NCBI RefSeq assembly: GCF_014805625.2
Contig: NW_023998414.1
Span: 18,947,006 to 19,011,005, forward strand
Length of the DNA: 64,000 nucleotides
From: Glossina fuscipes
Lineage: Eukaryota; Arthropoda; Insecta; Diptera; Glossinidae
Direction: 5' to 3'
Shown: piece by piece, positions 48,031 through 61,195 of the stretch
Position numbering within the stretch: the first letter of the stretch is position 1
How the letters are laid out: each line of letters begins with the position of its first letter
The notes under the pieces: generated by a model
Database searches by the model: none
What the model saw: the letters and a program-made list of their open reading frames with translations, nothing else
What the model was told of the DNA's origin: nothing
Made by a program: the position numbers and the translations under genes

Positions 48031-48464
48031 TTGCATTTTCACTCCAAGCCCACCTAATCATTTTCATAGCTTCAGCTGCATTGTTTTTTTTCAGTTTAAT
48101 CCACTTGAAAATAGAATAAGATGCAGCGCCTGCAGGATTTACAGTGTGATTATAGATTGATGACCACTTGTGAATGACTGAAACCTATACCATGCGAACA
48201 TCAATTTATAAGCTATGTACATCCAAAATGAATGGGTCATGTATGTTTTATGAGGCAACTAATTTCAATTTACAGAAGTTATTTGTGTACCTAATATAAT
48301 ATATTTGTATTTATATAAAAAAATATCGCTTTATTTTATTAATATTTTTACAAAAATTTTCTTCTTACAAAGTATTAAAAATTAGAAGAGTTTTACTCTT
48401 CAGCAAAATCCACTTTTATGAGAGACGATGAGAAAAATAGATTTATGTAATCCAAATATGATGC

Positions 48465-48495
<31 letters not shown>

Positions 48496-48645
48496 CCAAA
48501 CTGTTATTATGGACTCAATGTTGTCATAAATTTTTAAAACTTAAACTATTCCTGCTATAAGGAGCGATTATGTAGGACGATGCCAAACATTGGCAAATAC
48601 GGTCCAAATTTTTCACATCGTATTACTATCAAATATCGTTACTTA
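48031..48645. other. Intergenic DNA, nothing recognised
   Basis: AT-rich sequence with a (TA)n at 48464-48485. No gene was seen. Confidence 0.55.
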
Positions 48646-48945
48646 TAGCATTTTTATAATGATTTTTTCAAAATATGACGCTATAGCGGCAGAGTGTTAC
48701 TAAAGATGGTCCAATCCAATCCATTTTCAATACGATTTTTTTCTCGGGTTAAAGCGTGCGACTGTGTACTAAACTACGTTAAAGTATGACAAAATTGCTT
48801 TTTGCACATTCGACATGAATATATGTGCACAGATCACAGACGGACGGAAATAATGCTAAATCGATTAATAATAGTTTGGTCAATCTCGTGCCCTTCTAAA
48901 TGTTACGTACATCAGTATACTCTTATCATAAACAGTGCAGGATAA
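48646..48945 (+). repeat. Family C dispersed repeat, copy 3 (diverged)
   Basis: CCAATCCATTTTCAATACGA, then CTCGGGTTAAAGCGTG, a CACAGACGGACGG segment and TAAATCGATTAATAATAG follow the block order of the 4.65- and 24.1-kb copies at lower identity. Confidence 0.45.
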
Positions 48946-50303
48946 GAGAGAAGCAGAAGAATTTAAAACTAAGTACTCGTTAGTCCTTCGATACTCACGC
49001 ATTATATTTACAAACAAATCTGCCATTAATGACATGAAAGAAACTAAAATTTTTCTTTTCTTTTCAAAATGTACAAAATGTACCAAATGTGAAAAAGTTC
49101 GACAATAAATCGATAATATTTATAATAAATGAATATTTATGATAAAATTTCACTTTTCAAAACTAACTTTCCCCAATGAAAGTTAAGAGAATTACATTTT
49201 TTCATAAAATTTTTCCTACAAATGATTTAAGTAATCTAGAAAGTCGTAGCTTATATATCTCACGAGTAGTCGATATCGTTCGTTTAGATATCGAGCGACA
49301 ATCTGCGTGATTGGCTGTATTGATGCAAATCCGTAAGATCCGTAACGACCGTAAGAAATTAACAATTAACCTATACGAGAAGTAAATTCTATACTTGTGT
49401 TTATGTGGTGATCACATGATTTACAGACAGGGAGATGTGAACTAAGAATTGAAGTCGAATAAAAACATCTTTCGATGTTTATGATGACGACCTTCTCACT
49501 TATATGCGCTTGCGGAAATACTTTATAATGCTTTAATAAGTCTTAGGAAGTGGTACGCTGCCGTAAATCGCTTGGAAGTAGAGTGAAATGCTAAAATGTC
49601 GTGTACAACACCAACATGAAGCTATAGGTAATATAACAATATTGTACATCATAGGATCAGACATTCAGATGTAATTTTTAAATTACGTTTAACAGAAAGC
49701 ATTTGCAAGCATGAGTAGAAACGAGTTCCATATCTTTATACTGTTCGGAAGGAATAGTCTTCACGATGTTAAGCATTTATGATCAGACAGAGTGAAATTC
49801 ATTATCCATCTACATTTCGAAGACTTCTTGAATAAATTACTTGATGTCCGAATGCGAATGAGCCTGCGAAGACAAATTAGATATCATTCAGAAAGTTTTT
49901 AATATTCTTTTTATTTTATATTTAATAAATCTATAGAATGGCACAAATGTCTCTAGGAACTTTACGGGGGTACTTGTGGTGAAATTTTAACCCCACGGTG
50001 TTCTCACGGCACACGCAGTGAGAAATTTTAGATCTTCTTAGAGCTTCGCGAACGACTAGTCCCCGTGTGACATATAGAGACACGTATGCACCGTCTGGTG
50101 CGAGCGAGGCCTATCTAAAACCGCTGCCATTCTTTGGATCAAGCACTTGGTTGCAATGCAGCTTCATTCGCCACGCGACTTCAACTAACCAGAGCAATTA
50201 CGAAATTCCCGCAACAGGCCGTTCTCTCTCCCAGGCCGGAGTTGAAAAATTGCTTCGTCGACTCGTGACAACCATTATGCCATAAATAAGAAGATAAAAA
50301 AGT
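48946..50303. other. Intergenic DNA, no gene seen
   Basis: A GC-richer stretch at 49960-50280 contains a 72-codon plus-strand frame without recognisable features. Nothing else stands out. Confidence 0.5.
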
Positions 50304-51095
50304 AAGTAGGAAAGTTGTATTCGTTCGTAACAGAATTTTTTATATCCATTACCGTGATCTTAAGAAACTGTTGACTTCAAATTCGACGGAACCACTGAAT
50401 GTTCGTGCACTCAGAAATTGCGCAAGAACGGTCTATAGTACCACGTAAACTGAGAACAAGTTCACAAACAATGGGTTTTTTTGCTCATAAACTACAGCAA
50501 ATATTTCTACAAAAACTTAAATGGACATTCTGTGGATGATGTTGTATTATGATATTACAGTATATCAAGATTTAAATATTTTTCTACCTCTTCTTCATCT
50601 GGCCAAAATCTAGATTCAAAAATTCTGTCAATTATATTAATTCTTGGTCAGTTTCAAATTCAAAATGCACCTATGATTGTTAATTTATTTCTATGTCCAT
50701 CTGTCCGTCATTTAGTTCGCCCATTTATCCGTCGACTAGATGGTGTAGTATAGCTCTATGGTAAACATTCTTCTGTTCGCAAAGAAAAAGATATCATCTA
50801 CAAATTTGCAAAAGAATTTGAAAATGCCCCAATCAGGTCAAAGAACACGCCTATAACGCCTACACATCTATAAAACCAAAATCGAGAACACCTTTACTCG
50901 TTGCCCATGAACAACAATAGATACCCGATGTAAATTTGCACAAAATTATTCAAAAAATTAAACAAAAATTGGCCACGCCCATCCAATATTAAGAGCTATG
51001 CAAATTTATATTTTTGGTTTTCTTTCACAATCTTTCATTAACGGTGAGGGATATAAAAGATTCGGTCGCAACCGAATATAAATTTCGTACTCGTT
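50304..51095 (-). mobile_element. Family D non-autonomous element with about 50-bp inverted ends
   Basis: The left end starts AAGTAGGAAAGTTGTATTCG and continues past TTTTTTATATCCATTACCGT. The right end, 51040-51095, read in reverse complement, has the same blocks (a TATATTCGGTTGCGACCGAA stretch, then TCTTTTATATCCCTCACCGT). The ends agree imperfectly over about 50 bp. Interior landmarks are TTCTTGGTCAGTTTCAAATT, TCCATCTGTCCGTCA and TTGGCCACGCCCATCCAATA, shared with copies at 16.9, 19.0 and 33.7 kb. No transposase is encoded. Confidence 0.65.
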
Positions 51096-54000
51096 TATAT
51101 TCCAATTACGGTTAAATGTTTGCTGCAGTTCAATAAAATATTTTCGAAAACATATGAAACATATAAAAGTTTATTATTTATGTGATATTTTTAAATAATT
51201 CAACGATATGTATATAAAGTAATGTGCATCTAAGCAACCAACACACCCGGAATCATTGCAACTGCAATCAGTGACACGTGCACGTATTCATGAATAATCC
51301 CCTATCGGCGGACAAGCACACTTCAGATTCAAAAACTTTAATTTATTATTTTTTTTATTTTTCTACAAGAAATTCATTTAAAATAAAATTTTGACAACTT
51401 AAAACTTGTAAGTTATAAGTAAACTATATTTTCATAGCGCCATAGTAGTCGTATATGTAGAGACTTTCACTTTATAACTTATAGATAGATGACTGCGTCT
51501 ATCTAGAAAATAAAATGATTTTTAGTCAACAAAACGAGAAAAAAGTGAACATATGATGCTACTCGTATTCTACCGCAACATCAATGCCTGCCTGATCAAT
51601 ATTTAAACAGATTTTGATATGTTCATTGAGCCCCAATGCGTCTATTAACCCCATCAGATAACTTTATATTTGATTGTTCGAAGAGAATTGCGAAAGTTCA
51701 TCATAAAAGTCGACTTAAATTAAAATCTATTTTTTCTTTTTTTTTATTTTAAGTTGATATTATAAAAATTAAAGTCATAAATTATAAACAAATGTCTGCG
51801 TGGAAAAAAAAAAAGAAAGAAAATTTCATATGAAAAATCGACAATTGATAATGGCAAGCAAATAACAACAGCATGGCTATGAGATATATTTTTTTTTTCA
51901 TTTCGTAGATATTATTATACATGTTCATAAATATTATCTACATATTGAAATAAATAGTAATGAATGCATAAACGAAAAAAATAATCAAAAGTAGTCACTT
52001 TATAACCGGTTTGTATGATAAATTAATTTATTTAATTATCTACAAAGTCATCGAAATGAATTCCATGACTTTTATAATGCATAAGAATGAATGAATGAAT
52101 AAATGAATGAATGCATTTGCTAAAGAGCGATTCGTTTCGTATACAACATATCAGAAAAATAATAAAACATAAATTAAAAACATTCATTCATATATATTTA
52201 TAATTAACTATTTTTCACAAAATTATTATAATTTGTTTTTACTCAAAACGCATCCCTCATGGCTTTTCGGAGTTGTTTAATATAATCGTAAGGCTTTCGA
52301 TAAACTCAAGCTGACTAATTTTTGTTTCGGGAGCAGGAATTGTATTGTACTCATGTATAAATCCGGACTGGACATATGTGCAGAACGCCAAGGCAAATAC
52401 ACTCACAATGTTCAATGAGATGTATTTCCTAATGTGGGGATTAAGTCAAAGAAAAATTTCACATTTGTGTAAATTCGTTCTCAGAATTGTGTAAATCATA
52501 TCAATGGTCGATTTTCATTCCTTCAGGGCCAGAGAATTTGCATCTTTTGCATTGATCGCTTTATTCACTTTTTAATTTATACTGCATATGTATTTAGAAT
52601 AATTAATCATCACCATCAAGTGATGGTGTGACACCGAGAAATTACGACATCAAGACCATGAAAAAAGGGAAAAATTCATTAAAAAAATAGGACGCTCACG
52701 TCTACCATTAAGGCACACCTGCAGGCGATATAAATTTAAGTAGGGAATGAACCCATAAACTGTTGCAGACATGCAGAAACTTGACAACCGATAATATTGA
52801 TGATATTCAGTTCACTTTGCGAATGATGCCGAGATTTAAAGATTAAAATTTTATTTACATACGGCGTTGAGTTAGTCTGATGAATTTTATGAAAATATAG
52901 CCGCTAGAAGAACGATTAGAGATATTGAAGTTTACCTCTCAGCTAGTAATGCCAGCGCGTCAAGAGAATCATTTAACTTAATTGAAAAGGCGAAAAGTAA
53001 TCGATTTTGATAAAGTGGTGCAGAGACAAGCGAGTTCCCTAACCCAAATTCCTAAGGGTAAAGAGGAGGAATTGCTTAACCATTAATTTTATTATTGTAA
53101 AGGTCAGTGTGCAGATTAAAACATAGCCTAGAATCTACATGAACGAGTCTACATCTTCCAATTTTTATGATACGATGAACTGCTCAGTAGTTCGGCTTAG
53201 TCCCATGCATAATTATAAACAACTATATGAATACTTAAATATTGTAGGGTTATAAAATGAATGAATGTCACACTCGAAGTTCCATCGGCCAGCTTTGAAA
53301 GTGATTACAGTTGATTGGCAACAGCGATTAGAATGACAGAAATTAAAAAAGTTTCGTTTCCGTTTCCCCTTTTTTTTCGATCTACGATAAAGGAAATAAG
53401 TCATGCCATAAATGTACCGAGTTTAAAATTACCCCAGCATCTGTAAATTAGATTAAATATAACAAGTCTCGGCTGCTAAAAGTGAGTCGAGCATAGAATG
53501 GACCAAACATGGTAAAAAGATGTTATCGTAAATTCGTTATCTAGCGATACTTGTAAGTGTGGAAGGTTGCTTGGCTGCTTGAGTAAAAAAAAAAAAAAAA
53601 AAACAATTAACATATACAAGACGGCATGGTATTAGCATATAAATGTAAAAGAGCGCTTCGACGTAAACATACATACGTAGAAAATATGAGTGCTTAGAAG
53701 ACCTTTCTTTTTTCTTCTTCTTCTTCTTCTTTATTTTCTCTCTGCCGCCATAGGCCTTTGTTTAAATTATTGTAAGGCGGAGTTTAAATTAATCCCAATC
53801 CTTGTACTTGTGATTTTATTACGACTTTTTACAATATATGTGGTTGCTAACAGCTAAACAAATGGTGCGGTAGTGCGGCGGTTGTAATGATGATGGTGAT
53901 GAATTTGTCACAAAATTATTTCAAGTTATTAAGTCTATCTAATCAAATGATAAGGTGTAAAGTTTTGACTAAAGTATATCGAAATTTCAAGAAAAGACTT

Positions 54001-55079
54001 TTCCTTTGGTAATGTTACGCATCCTGCGATATGTTTTCAATATATTTTCAGAGAGTCAGAAAGTCAGATCAATTGAACCGACTACTTCAATTCTCAAATA
54101 TCTAGACATAAATAAAATTGAAATATAAAAAATCAACACAATCAGGCAGATGCTCACCATACAACATAAACACATGCGCGGATATTTATTGCATTTAAAA
54201 TTAAAAACAATACGATATGCATATATAAGTAAATGTATATGTTTGTATATTGTAACCTGTTATATTAAGCAAAAATTAATGCTTTCATGTTATTATTCGT
54301 AAGTGCGTGCTGGCAAAATAAGCATCGAGACGGAGAAGTTAGATTGAGTTGTTTGAAAAGTTATTTCAATTGAAACAACAGAGGAAGAAAGAGTTTTGGA
54401 AATGCAAAAGCAATACATGTAATTTCCCGTTCCATTCAGTTCTATCTCAACTCTAGGCCACAATATTATTACTTAAAGCAACTACAATCACTTCCGAACT
54501 AATTTTGCGAATATCGGTCGCACGATGAATGCACATTTTGCGCCTGATTGAAGAAATTGTTGTGCCACATTGACAATTCGAGAAGCGATAATCAGGCGCA
54601 GATATGTTTTTAGAGTTACGCGTAATATATATTGTGGTCTTCTATTTTGCACCTATCAGAGATGGATGCTTCTAACAATGAACTGAGCTGAAGAAATTTT
54701 TACGTTTACATAGCATAAATGAATCGTTTAAAACACTGCTAACAACCCAATGCGGTTTTAATGTGATTATTTTACGGTTGAAATAAAAGAGATATCAGAC
54801 ACCTCAACATACCAATCTGTAAATATCCGCATGAAATGAATAATATTTTTTATGTTGATTTAATTTTAATAATAAAAAATAATACTCATATACAGCGAAC
54901 CGCGTGCGTATAACTCTTCTTTTTTTTTTTTTTCAATAATTGTTTTCTGGTTGACTTAAGCAAACTACATGTTATTCATAATTTCGGACAGACATATAGC
55001 ACAAAAACATAATATAACGCATAATAGTTAAATTGAATATAAAAGACTTAATATAAAATGTCAACAAGCAATAACTATG

Positions 55080-55116
<37 letters not shown>

Positions 55117-55965
55117 GGAAATAATGAAAAACGCGGCAACAGATAAATGCACTCTTGCGTCTCTAATTGAACAGTAAATCAACTCTTACTTAACTTAATT
55201 AACACTTCCCTTAATTGCTTTAAATAATTCTGAGTCGAATGTGTGTCTTGATGATTGCTTCACATGCATATATGAAATCCAAAAAAAATAACGAAAACAC
55301 TTACGATCGGTTAACTTTCGCGTATCCGAAAACCAATTTTAATAGAGTTTTTTCATAAAATCAATCAGGCGATGATCAAGTGATCATGGATTTTGCAAAT
55401 ATGCAGAACGATCGTACGTAACGTTTTGTTATTGCTCTTTCTCCTATGTACACATGAGAATGAAAAATATGATTAAATTTGAAGTACGGTTTACATAGCG
55501 AATCATACATTTCGTACATCATCAAAGTTTAAAAGGTTCAAAAAATCAATAATACGCACTCATATGTGGAGGCTAACAAGCCTCGGTTAGCGGAGAGAAT
55601 GTTTACAAGTGACTTTTAGCGAAAGGAACGAATGATTAATGCGAGCGCAGTTCCGGCGTAGGCTTCTCTCATATTAGTTGAGCAAACAAGCTCTGCTAAC
55701 TCACACGACGAAATTTCGGTACTTCACCAGCTATATAATCATTTAGTTTAAGCACATGAAACTTTTTCATTACCGAGCGCTCGAGGAATTGCGAACCTAT
55801 TCAAGTCATAATAATTCCAATACCAGATGTTACGCGATATAGGACAGTCATTCGAATATGTATGCGCTACTAAAACGATGGCAGCAATCGTTGACAGTAA
55901 ACAACTCTAGCCGATTCCGTAAGAGTACTTTTCGTTGACTAATGGGTTAGATTTTATAGAATTTC
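51096..55965. other. Gene-poor DNA, no gene seen
   Basis: AT-rich, with short frames only. Contains (GAAT)n-like tandem at 52086-52113, poly-A at 53585-53602, (CTT)n at 53712-53731 and (TA)n at 55083-55111. No transposon or RNA gene was recognised. Confidence 0.6.
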
Positions 55966-55969
55966 ACCT

Positions 55970-56200
55970 AAACTTATACCTTACACCACTTGTGGTACAA
56001 AGTCTATTAATTTCGGGCGGACGTATGTAGCACCCAGAATAACTCAAGGTAGAACCACCTTTACTTACTTACTAATCGATTAAGAGTCGTTTTCTGACTT
56101 TACAACTATTGACTGTTGGGCTTTCAAACTCTATCATCATTACTTGAATGTTTCATTAGTCATTTGAATGTCCTGAACATTAAATTTTAATTTATGAGTA
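55970..56200 (-). repeat. Family B dispersed repeat, copy 4
   Basis: ACTTATACCTTACACCACTT then GTGGTACAAAGTCTATTAAT, GGCGGACGTATGTAGCACCC, AGAATAACTCAAGGTAGA and TAATCGATTAAGAGTCG follow the same block order as the 43.2-kb copy. Confidence 0.6.
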
Positions 56201-56259
56201 TATATTTAGTGATGTCAATGTGTTTCAGAAGAATCAGCGAATTTTCATGTTCCAAATAT

Positions 56260-57115
56260 GTGCATATTAAATGATACTCGTTGGACAGACCACGTATTCG
56301 AACATTTGTCAGACGCAATCAAAGCCGTAGGTTTTTTCTACCGGTGTAAATAATACTTCACTGCGGCCGAAATCCCTACCATGTAACACGCATGCATGGG
56401 CGCGAGCCTCCAAATATTTTTTTAAATCGCATACACTACATCGCTCCTGTGCGACGAAAGCATGTCCAAAACTGTCGATAGCACTGAACTGGGTGTACTG
56501 CCCATGTATGGACATGTTCTTTCTCCTTCGCCCTTCCCTGTCGCCATCGACGACCTTCTATTCGTGACAGAAACCAACATTTATTCCTTTGCAGACGATA
56601 GCACCCTGTGTTACTTATTCGTTTTCCCCAGGAAATCCAGCAGCATCGAAGTGCACAACAAACGCTGCGTGATGAATGGCACATTGAATCGAGACCTCGT
56701 AAAGATAATAGAGTGGGGCCAAGATAATAGGGTGAACTTTAACGCCCCCTAAAGACAATGCTGTCTTTTGACGCATATAAGAGCCCATGTAAAGGTACAT
56801 CCACGGCAAGTATTGTATAGAGATAAAAGAGATTTTCCTACCAATTAAATTCTTCAGCAAGACTACACGGCTTTGTCATAGCTCCTTTCCATTCGTCCTG
56901 GATTTCCTTGCATTCCGCAAGGCAAACTGCCGCGACTTGTCGCACTTTAACCGTACTACCCGCCAATGGAACGACCTACCAGCAATGGTCTTTCTCATGG
57001 TAACTTATGCCTCTATTCTTACGAATACTTTTTACTCTCTACACTCCCCGCTATCTATAATCCTGATCATCCGCATCTTACCCATGCGTGTAAGTGACAT
57101 CCTCTGAATGACTGA
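56260..57115 (+). pseudogene. Non-LTR retrotransposon reverse-transcriptase relic (jockey/I-like)
   Basis: Reading + strand frames in order: RWTDHVFEHLSDAIKAVGFF then YRCK (56280-56340) is the post-RT thumb region of one fragment. GVLPMYGHVLSPSPFPVAID then DLL and NIYSFADDSTLCYLF (56490-56625) is the RT palm with the catalytic F-A-D-D motif. LNRDLVKIIEWGQDNRVNFN (56690-56745) continues it in the same 96-codon frame. After a frameshift, PFVLDFLAF and RTTRQWNDLPAMVF (56880-57000) match the C-terminal end typical of insect non-LTR elements. A-rich DNA follows at 57120. Thumb before palm in the same orientation suggests two overlapping fragments or a rearrangement. Stops and frameshifts make it non-functional. 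Confidence 0.85.
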
Positions 57116-58635
57116 CTGGTCATATAGGAAAATAAAAAAATAAGTAAAAAATCCAAAAGTGGCTCTGTTGTTGCAAAAATACTGAAATAAACTTTTGCAA
57201 TTAGTTTTTTAATTGAACGAAACCATTAAAGAATAAAACTGAAATGATAGGTATCTTCTTAAAAAAAAAAAAAAAAAAAAAAAAGCCGAAAAGAGTAAAG
57301 AAAACTTTGTAATGACGCTCTTATCTCATAAAATTTAAGCAATTAACAATGGACGAGAAAAGTAGAAAATTTCAAAAGTCAAGGATAAAAAAAAACAATG
57401 GCAATAAATAGAATTAGAAGAAAGGGCTTCTTCAAGTTCGCCAATCGCATCTTAAAGATAATTACACTTAATGAAGATTATATTGCGCACGTATGGATGT
57501 TTATAAAATTATTTTAACATACATACGTGACTGTAACAAATTTTGCAAAATTTTTGATGTAAAAAAATTTTTTAAAAACATTTGCTTTAATCAAACTCAC
57601 ATTTTCATATTCAGAAATTTTAAAATTATTTTTCTCCAATACATAAATACATTCACGCATTCATTTCTTTGAGCTAAATTTTTGGAAATTTTCCAAAATT
57701 GTTTTATTATGTCATTTCACACTTTCATCTAAAAACATGACAATGGAATTTCTTCAATTTATGTATAAACTTCTATTGTTTACATTTGTTTCTGTATGTA
57801 AAAATGTCATACATATATACATGACTTTTGTACGAATTTTGTGCATTCATTGTGTTTGCTGCATTTAAACAAAAAAAAAAAAAAGATAAAAGTAATAATA
57901 ATAATCATAACTAACTGTCAGTTGCTTTAATATGCCAACTATCAACTTTTTTTGGCTTTCATACTCTTCCATATATGTGGTTTAATCTATCCGAGAAACA
58001 TCAAATGCTACGCTATGTTGAGAGGAGAGGAGGTACTTCAAAAAATATATGACTGCTTGAACACACTGATGGAACAACCAATAGATCAAAGTGCTTCATT
58101 TGTGTTATTATCTTAACATGACTAAATACGTTTCCCGGGTCAATTGAACTTATCTGTCATCGTAGTTCTATGTAAAATATTAGACTATTTCTCATAGCTT
58201 ACGCTAGATAGTATTAATGTTATTAGTATATTGTTTCCAGTATATTTTTGTTTTCTTTCATTCAATGGATTCTACGTGTGCGCATTAAGAACATTCGAAA
58301 AATATAAAATAAACAAACGTTCTTCTAAATTGTCACATATAAGTGACGAGGAAGGACCGGTTAACATAGGAACGAGTTTAATTCCCCTTTTTGTCATCAA
58401 CTAATGCGGAATTTTTAGTGCGAAATGATTTTCCTATTGTACGTCACTGCTCGAAATACAGGTGCACCCATGTTATTGGGGCTTAACTAGCCTACGATAT
58501 GATTCATATATAATTCTCTACGGTTGTGTTCATCAGCAGATGCTGCTTAAATAACTCAAATAAATTGTTTTAAAACTTTCGTAGAATCTGTTCAACTGAA
58601 AATATGCAAACTTTTAAAGCAAGAATAAACAAATC
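57116..58635. other. Intergenic DNA, no gene seen
   Basis: AT-rich with poly-A at 57260-57283 and A-rich tract near 57870. Nothing recognised. Confidence 0.6.
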
Positions 58636-58639
58636 AAAA

Positions 58640-58850
58640 AATTATGTACGGTCGTAACTGAATCTTTTACACAAGTCACCGTGATCCTAAAATCAATCAA
58701 TCAATCAATATTGAATGTGTGCAGGCGATGTGCGTGTTGTACTTTATGGGTAGCAAACAAGAAATGCGGAAAGCAAAGATGCTCACGAATTTTGACTAGG
58801 CGTGTCCTTTATCCTGAAATCGTGTTTTTGAATTGAATCAATTGAACCAA
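58640..58850 (+). repeat. Family D repeat fragment
   Basis: ACGGTCGTAACTGAATCTTT, then ACACAAGTCACCGTGATCCT, matches the left inverted end at 50.3 kb. TTTGACTAGGCGTGTCC follows. It is truncated by the retrotransposon relic on its right. Confidence 0.5.
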
Positions 58851-58859
58851 CATAGCATT

Positions 58860-59700
58860 GATTATTAGGCGATCAATACTTTGGACGCATGTTCAAGAGC
58901 TGGCCTACCCAGCCTCATGACATATGGTCATCGAATTTTCTCGACAATCGCTTAATGAAACCCAGCAAACTTTTCGCTCCGTTAACTAGAATTTCTGCAT
59001 TCGTATTGAGGCGAAGCTTCTTATCAAAAATGACACCTAAATCAGAAAAGGAGGAGCGTTCTTCTAGTTTAATATGATACTATGATAATATGATAAATCG
59101 TGGAAAGAGGAGGTCTTTTAGAGAATATCGCACAAAGTTCACGTAACATCACGACACAGCTGTGGAACAACTGAGAAGTTAAAAGATTAATACATTTTCC
59201 AATCATTCGCATACATCAAAATTTTGGCAGAATGCATAACCACTAACTGGAGGTCGTTAATATGTAAATTAATTTTGAGATTGCTCTGAAAGGTAGGAAT
59301 TAAGTGGAATCTTTTGTGATCTATTTTCCCAATAAGATGTTACTTGCTTAAGCAGGTAAAGTGGAATTCCGAAAAGATCAAGTTTCCGAAGTAATAATTT
59401 ATTATTTATTTTAATCAAATCCGTGAAAATAACTTACTTCCATCTGACAATTCTCCGAGAAAGTCTTATGAATGACGCCTAATTCTATTAGGTTGATGGC
59501 AGCCGATCGACCTTTAATGATATTGCGCTGAGTACTGATGACTATATCACTGGCATTCCTCCTCAATCGACAATTAATAAGACATTCAAATACCTTTACT
59601 AGTGCGCTTAGCTTAACTGTTCCGTCATAATTGTCCATAAAATATCCATTTCCAGCATTGCACAATAGAGAAAATGTCGCTAGTCTCCCGTACCGATGAA
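58860..59700 (-). pseudogene. Non-LTR retrotransposon reverse-transcriptase relic (jockey-like)
   Basis: Read on the minus strand from 59700: LCNAGNGYFMDNYDGTVKLS then ALVKVFECLINCRLRR, STQRNIIKGRSAAINLIEL and CQMEVSYFHGFD. These match the N-terminal RT blocks (N-Y-R-P-I-S-x-L-S, K-x-F-E, x-Q-x-G-F-x-x-G-R-S-T, and the D-F-S-K-A-F-D palm motif). After a frameshift, LLLRKLDLFGIPLYLLKQVT then SYWENRSQ leads to AKILMYANDW, the Y-x-D-D motif with its first Asp changed to Asn. ERSSFSDLGVIFDKKLRLNT, then KSLLGFIKRLSRKF and GRPALEHASKV, complete the thumb. The domain order is intact, with multiple stops and frameshifts, so it is a dead copy. Confidence 0.85.
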
Positions 59701-60930
59701 AAGACGGCCGTTTGCAGTGCAGATAAGTTCGATATTTTGTGAATTATCACCAGAAGCTAAATTAAAGGAAGACAAAATAAATGAGTCACATAAAAAATAA
59801 AAACCATTCGATTATTATCTGTAAACGGACCGCTTCAAAAAAAAAAAAAAAAGACTCCTAAATAGAAGAAGAAGATTGATACAGAAACTAGAAATTTTAG
59901 GCTAACGAAGAATGCATATATTTTTTGAGATCTCCGAGGATTGTACTCATGGTTGTTACACATCACATTACATCCTAGCGTAGGTGTTTGCCACTATTCG
60001 ATCGTAAATGTACTTAAATTGGATTATTGAAGGGGCGAGAAAATAAACAAAGGAAAAATGATTCACTGCTCTTAAGACAAAGGAAATAAATTAATATATT
60101 TTTTTTTTTTTTTGTTAAATTTACCTAAAGAGTGCATTGACAGCATGCACGATGCCAACGCATGTTGATGTTGTTTAATAAAATAAAAGGAGAAAACTTT
60201 AAAACCCGCGGCCTTTCAAGCTGTCATCGTATCCTATAATCTCATCAATCTTATTTGCTTATTCGCGCAATGCATATCGGCAATGCTTTAGATGTTATAG
60301 GGAAGGAAGTACATACATAACACAATTTCCAAACCACTTTTATTTATGTATATCTATAACTATATCTGGTATATAGAGGAGCTATCTTGCGATGATGGCC
60401 ATGTTTTGTTAACGTCACATTGGTTCCTTCATATAACCTTACTCTTTGCAGAAATACTTTCTATTTTAACTTTATTTGTTTGTTTGTTGTCTTGTTGGTC
60501 TTATTTTTATTCTCTCAAGATGATGTCGGTAGCGACGCTTATTTACATTATTCGTACGAAATCATGCCTTCATATCATCCATATGCGTGCATATGCATAT
60601 ATATTTGTATTATTCCGGTTATGGTATTTTAGTGCTCTTCACTTTTAGAAAGAATTTCAATATAAAATGTTAAAAGTATAAACCTTGCAAAAAAAAAAAA
60701 ATACATACAATTTATTATTGCAAGCCCAGAGAGACTGTTATTAAAGTAAAAATAAATAAAAAAAATTCTTATCATTGCTGTTGTTATTGTCGTTTTTTTC
60801 TTTCAAGCTGTGCTTTTTAACTCGACTCCCTTAACCGCAAACAAAGAAAGTTACTCAGATGTAATTTTGTAAGTAATAAAAACAAAATCATAAATAACGT
60901 AATAAGCACGAACAACGAAGGGGTGGACGG

Positions 60931-60966
<36 letters not shown>

Positions 60967-61022
60967 TGTCAAATTTGTTAAGTTTCTTTTTTGGCCGCTG
61001 TCAATCAACAATCAGAGTGCGA
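59701..61022. other. Upstream intergenic region of gene 3
   Basis: No gene seen. Contains a poly-A at 59838-59852, a poly-T at 60098-60114 and a (GA)n tract at 60934-60963, about 60 bp before the gene 3 TATA-like element. The 100-codon frame at 60346-60648 is hydrophobic low complexity. Confidence 0.5.
60934..60963. repeat. (GA)n microsatellite near the gene 3 promoter
   Basis: About 15 GA units. GAGA tracts in flies can bind GAGA factor (Trl). That role here is inference from position only, since similar tracts occur elsewhere in this window away from genes. Confidence 0.85.
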
Positions 61023-61023
61023 T

Positions 61024-61060
61024 TATATAATCGGAGCTAATAAAAATCGCATTAACCCGA
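61024..61060 (+). promoter_or_regulatory. Candidate gene 3 core promoter (TATA-like)
   Basis: TATATAA at 61024-61030 is placed so that transcription would start near 61055, giving a leader of about 140 nt to the ATG at 61196. No strong initiator match is present, so this is weaker than the gene 1 and gene 2 promoters. Confidence 0.4.
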
Positions 61061-61195
61061 AGAATTATGAAAGCTATAACGTAAGAACTTTGTATGTCCA
61101 ATTCTTATTTAGTTATTTTGGCTCTTCAAATATATAAATATGAAGATATGAACCCGAATGAGGGACAGTTTGCAAGCATTGTTGAAAAAAGCAAC

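Noticed and set aside
61094..61195. Upstream in-frame ATG for gene 3
   Set aside because: It would put 34 non-secretory residues before a clear signal peptide; the ATG at 61196 starts the signal peptide directly.
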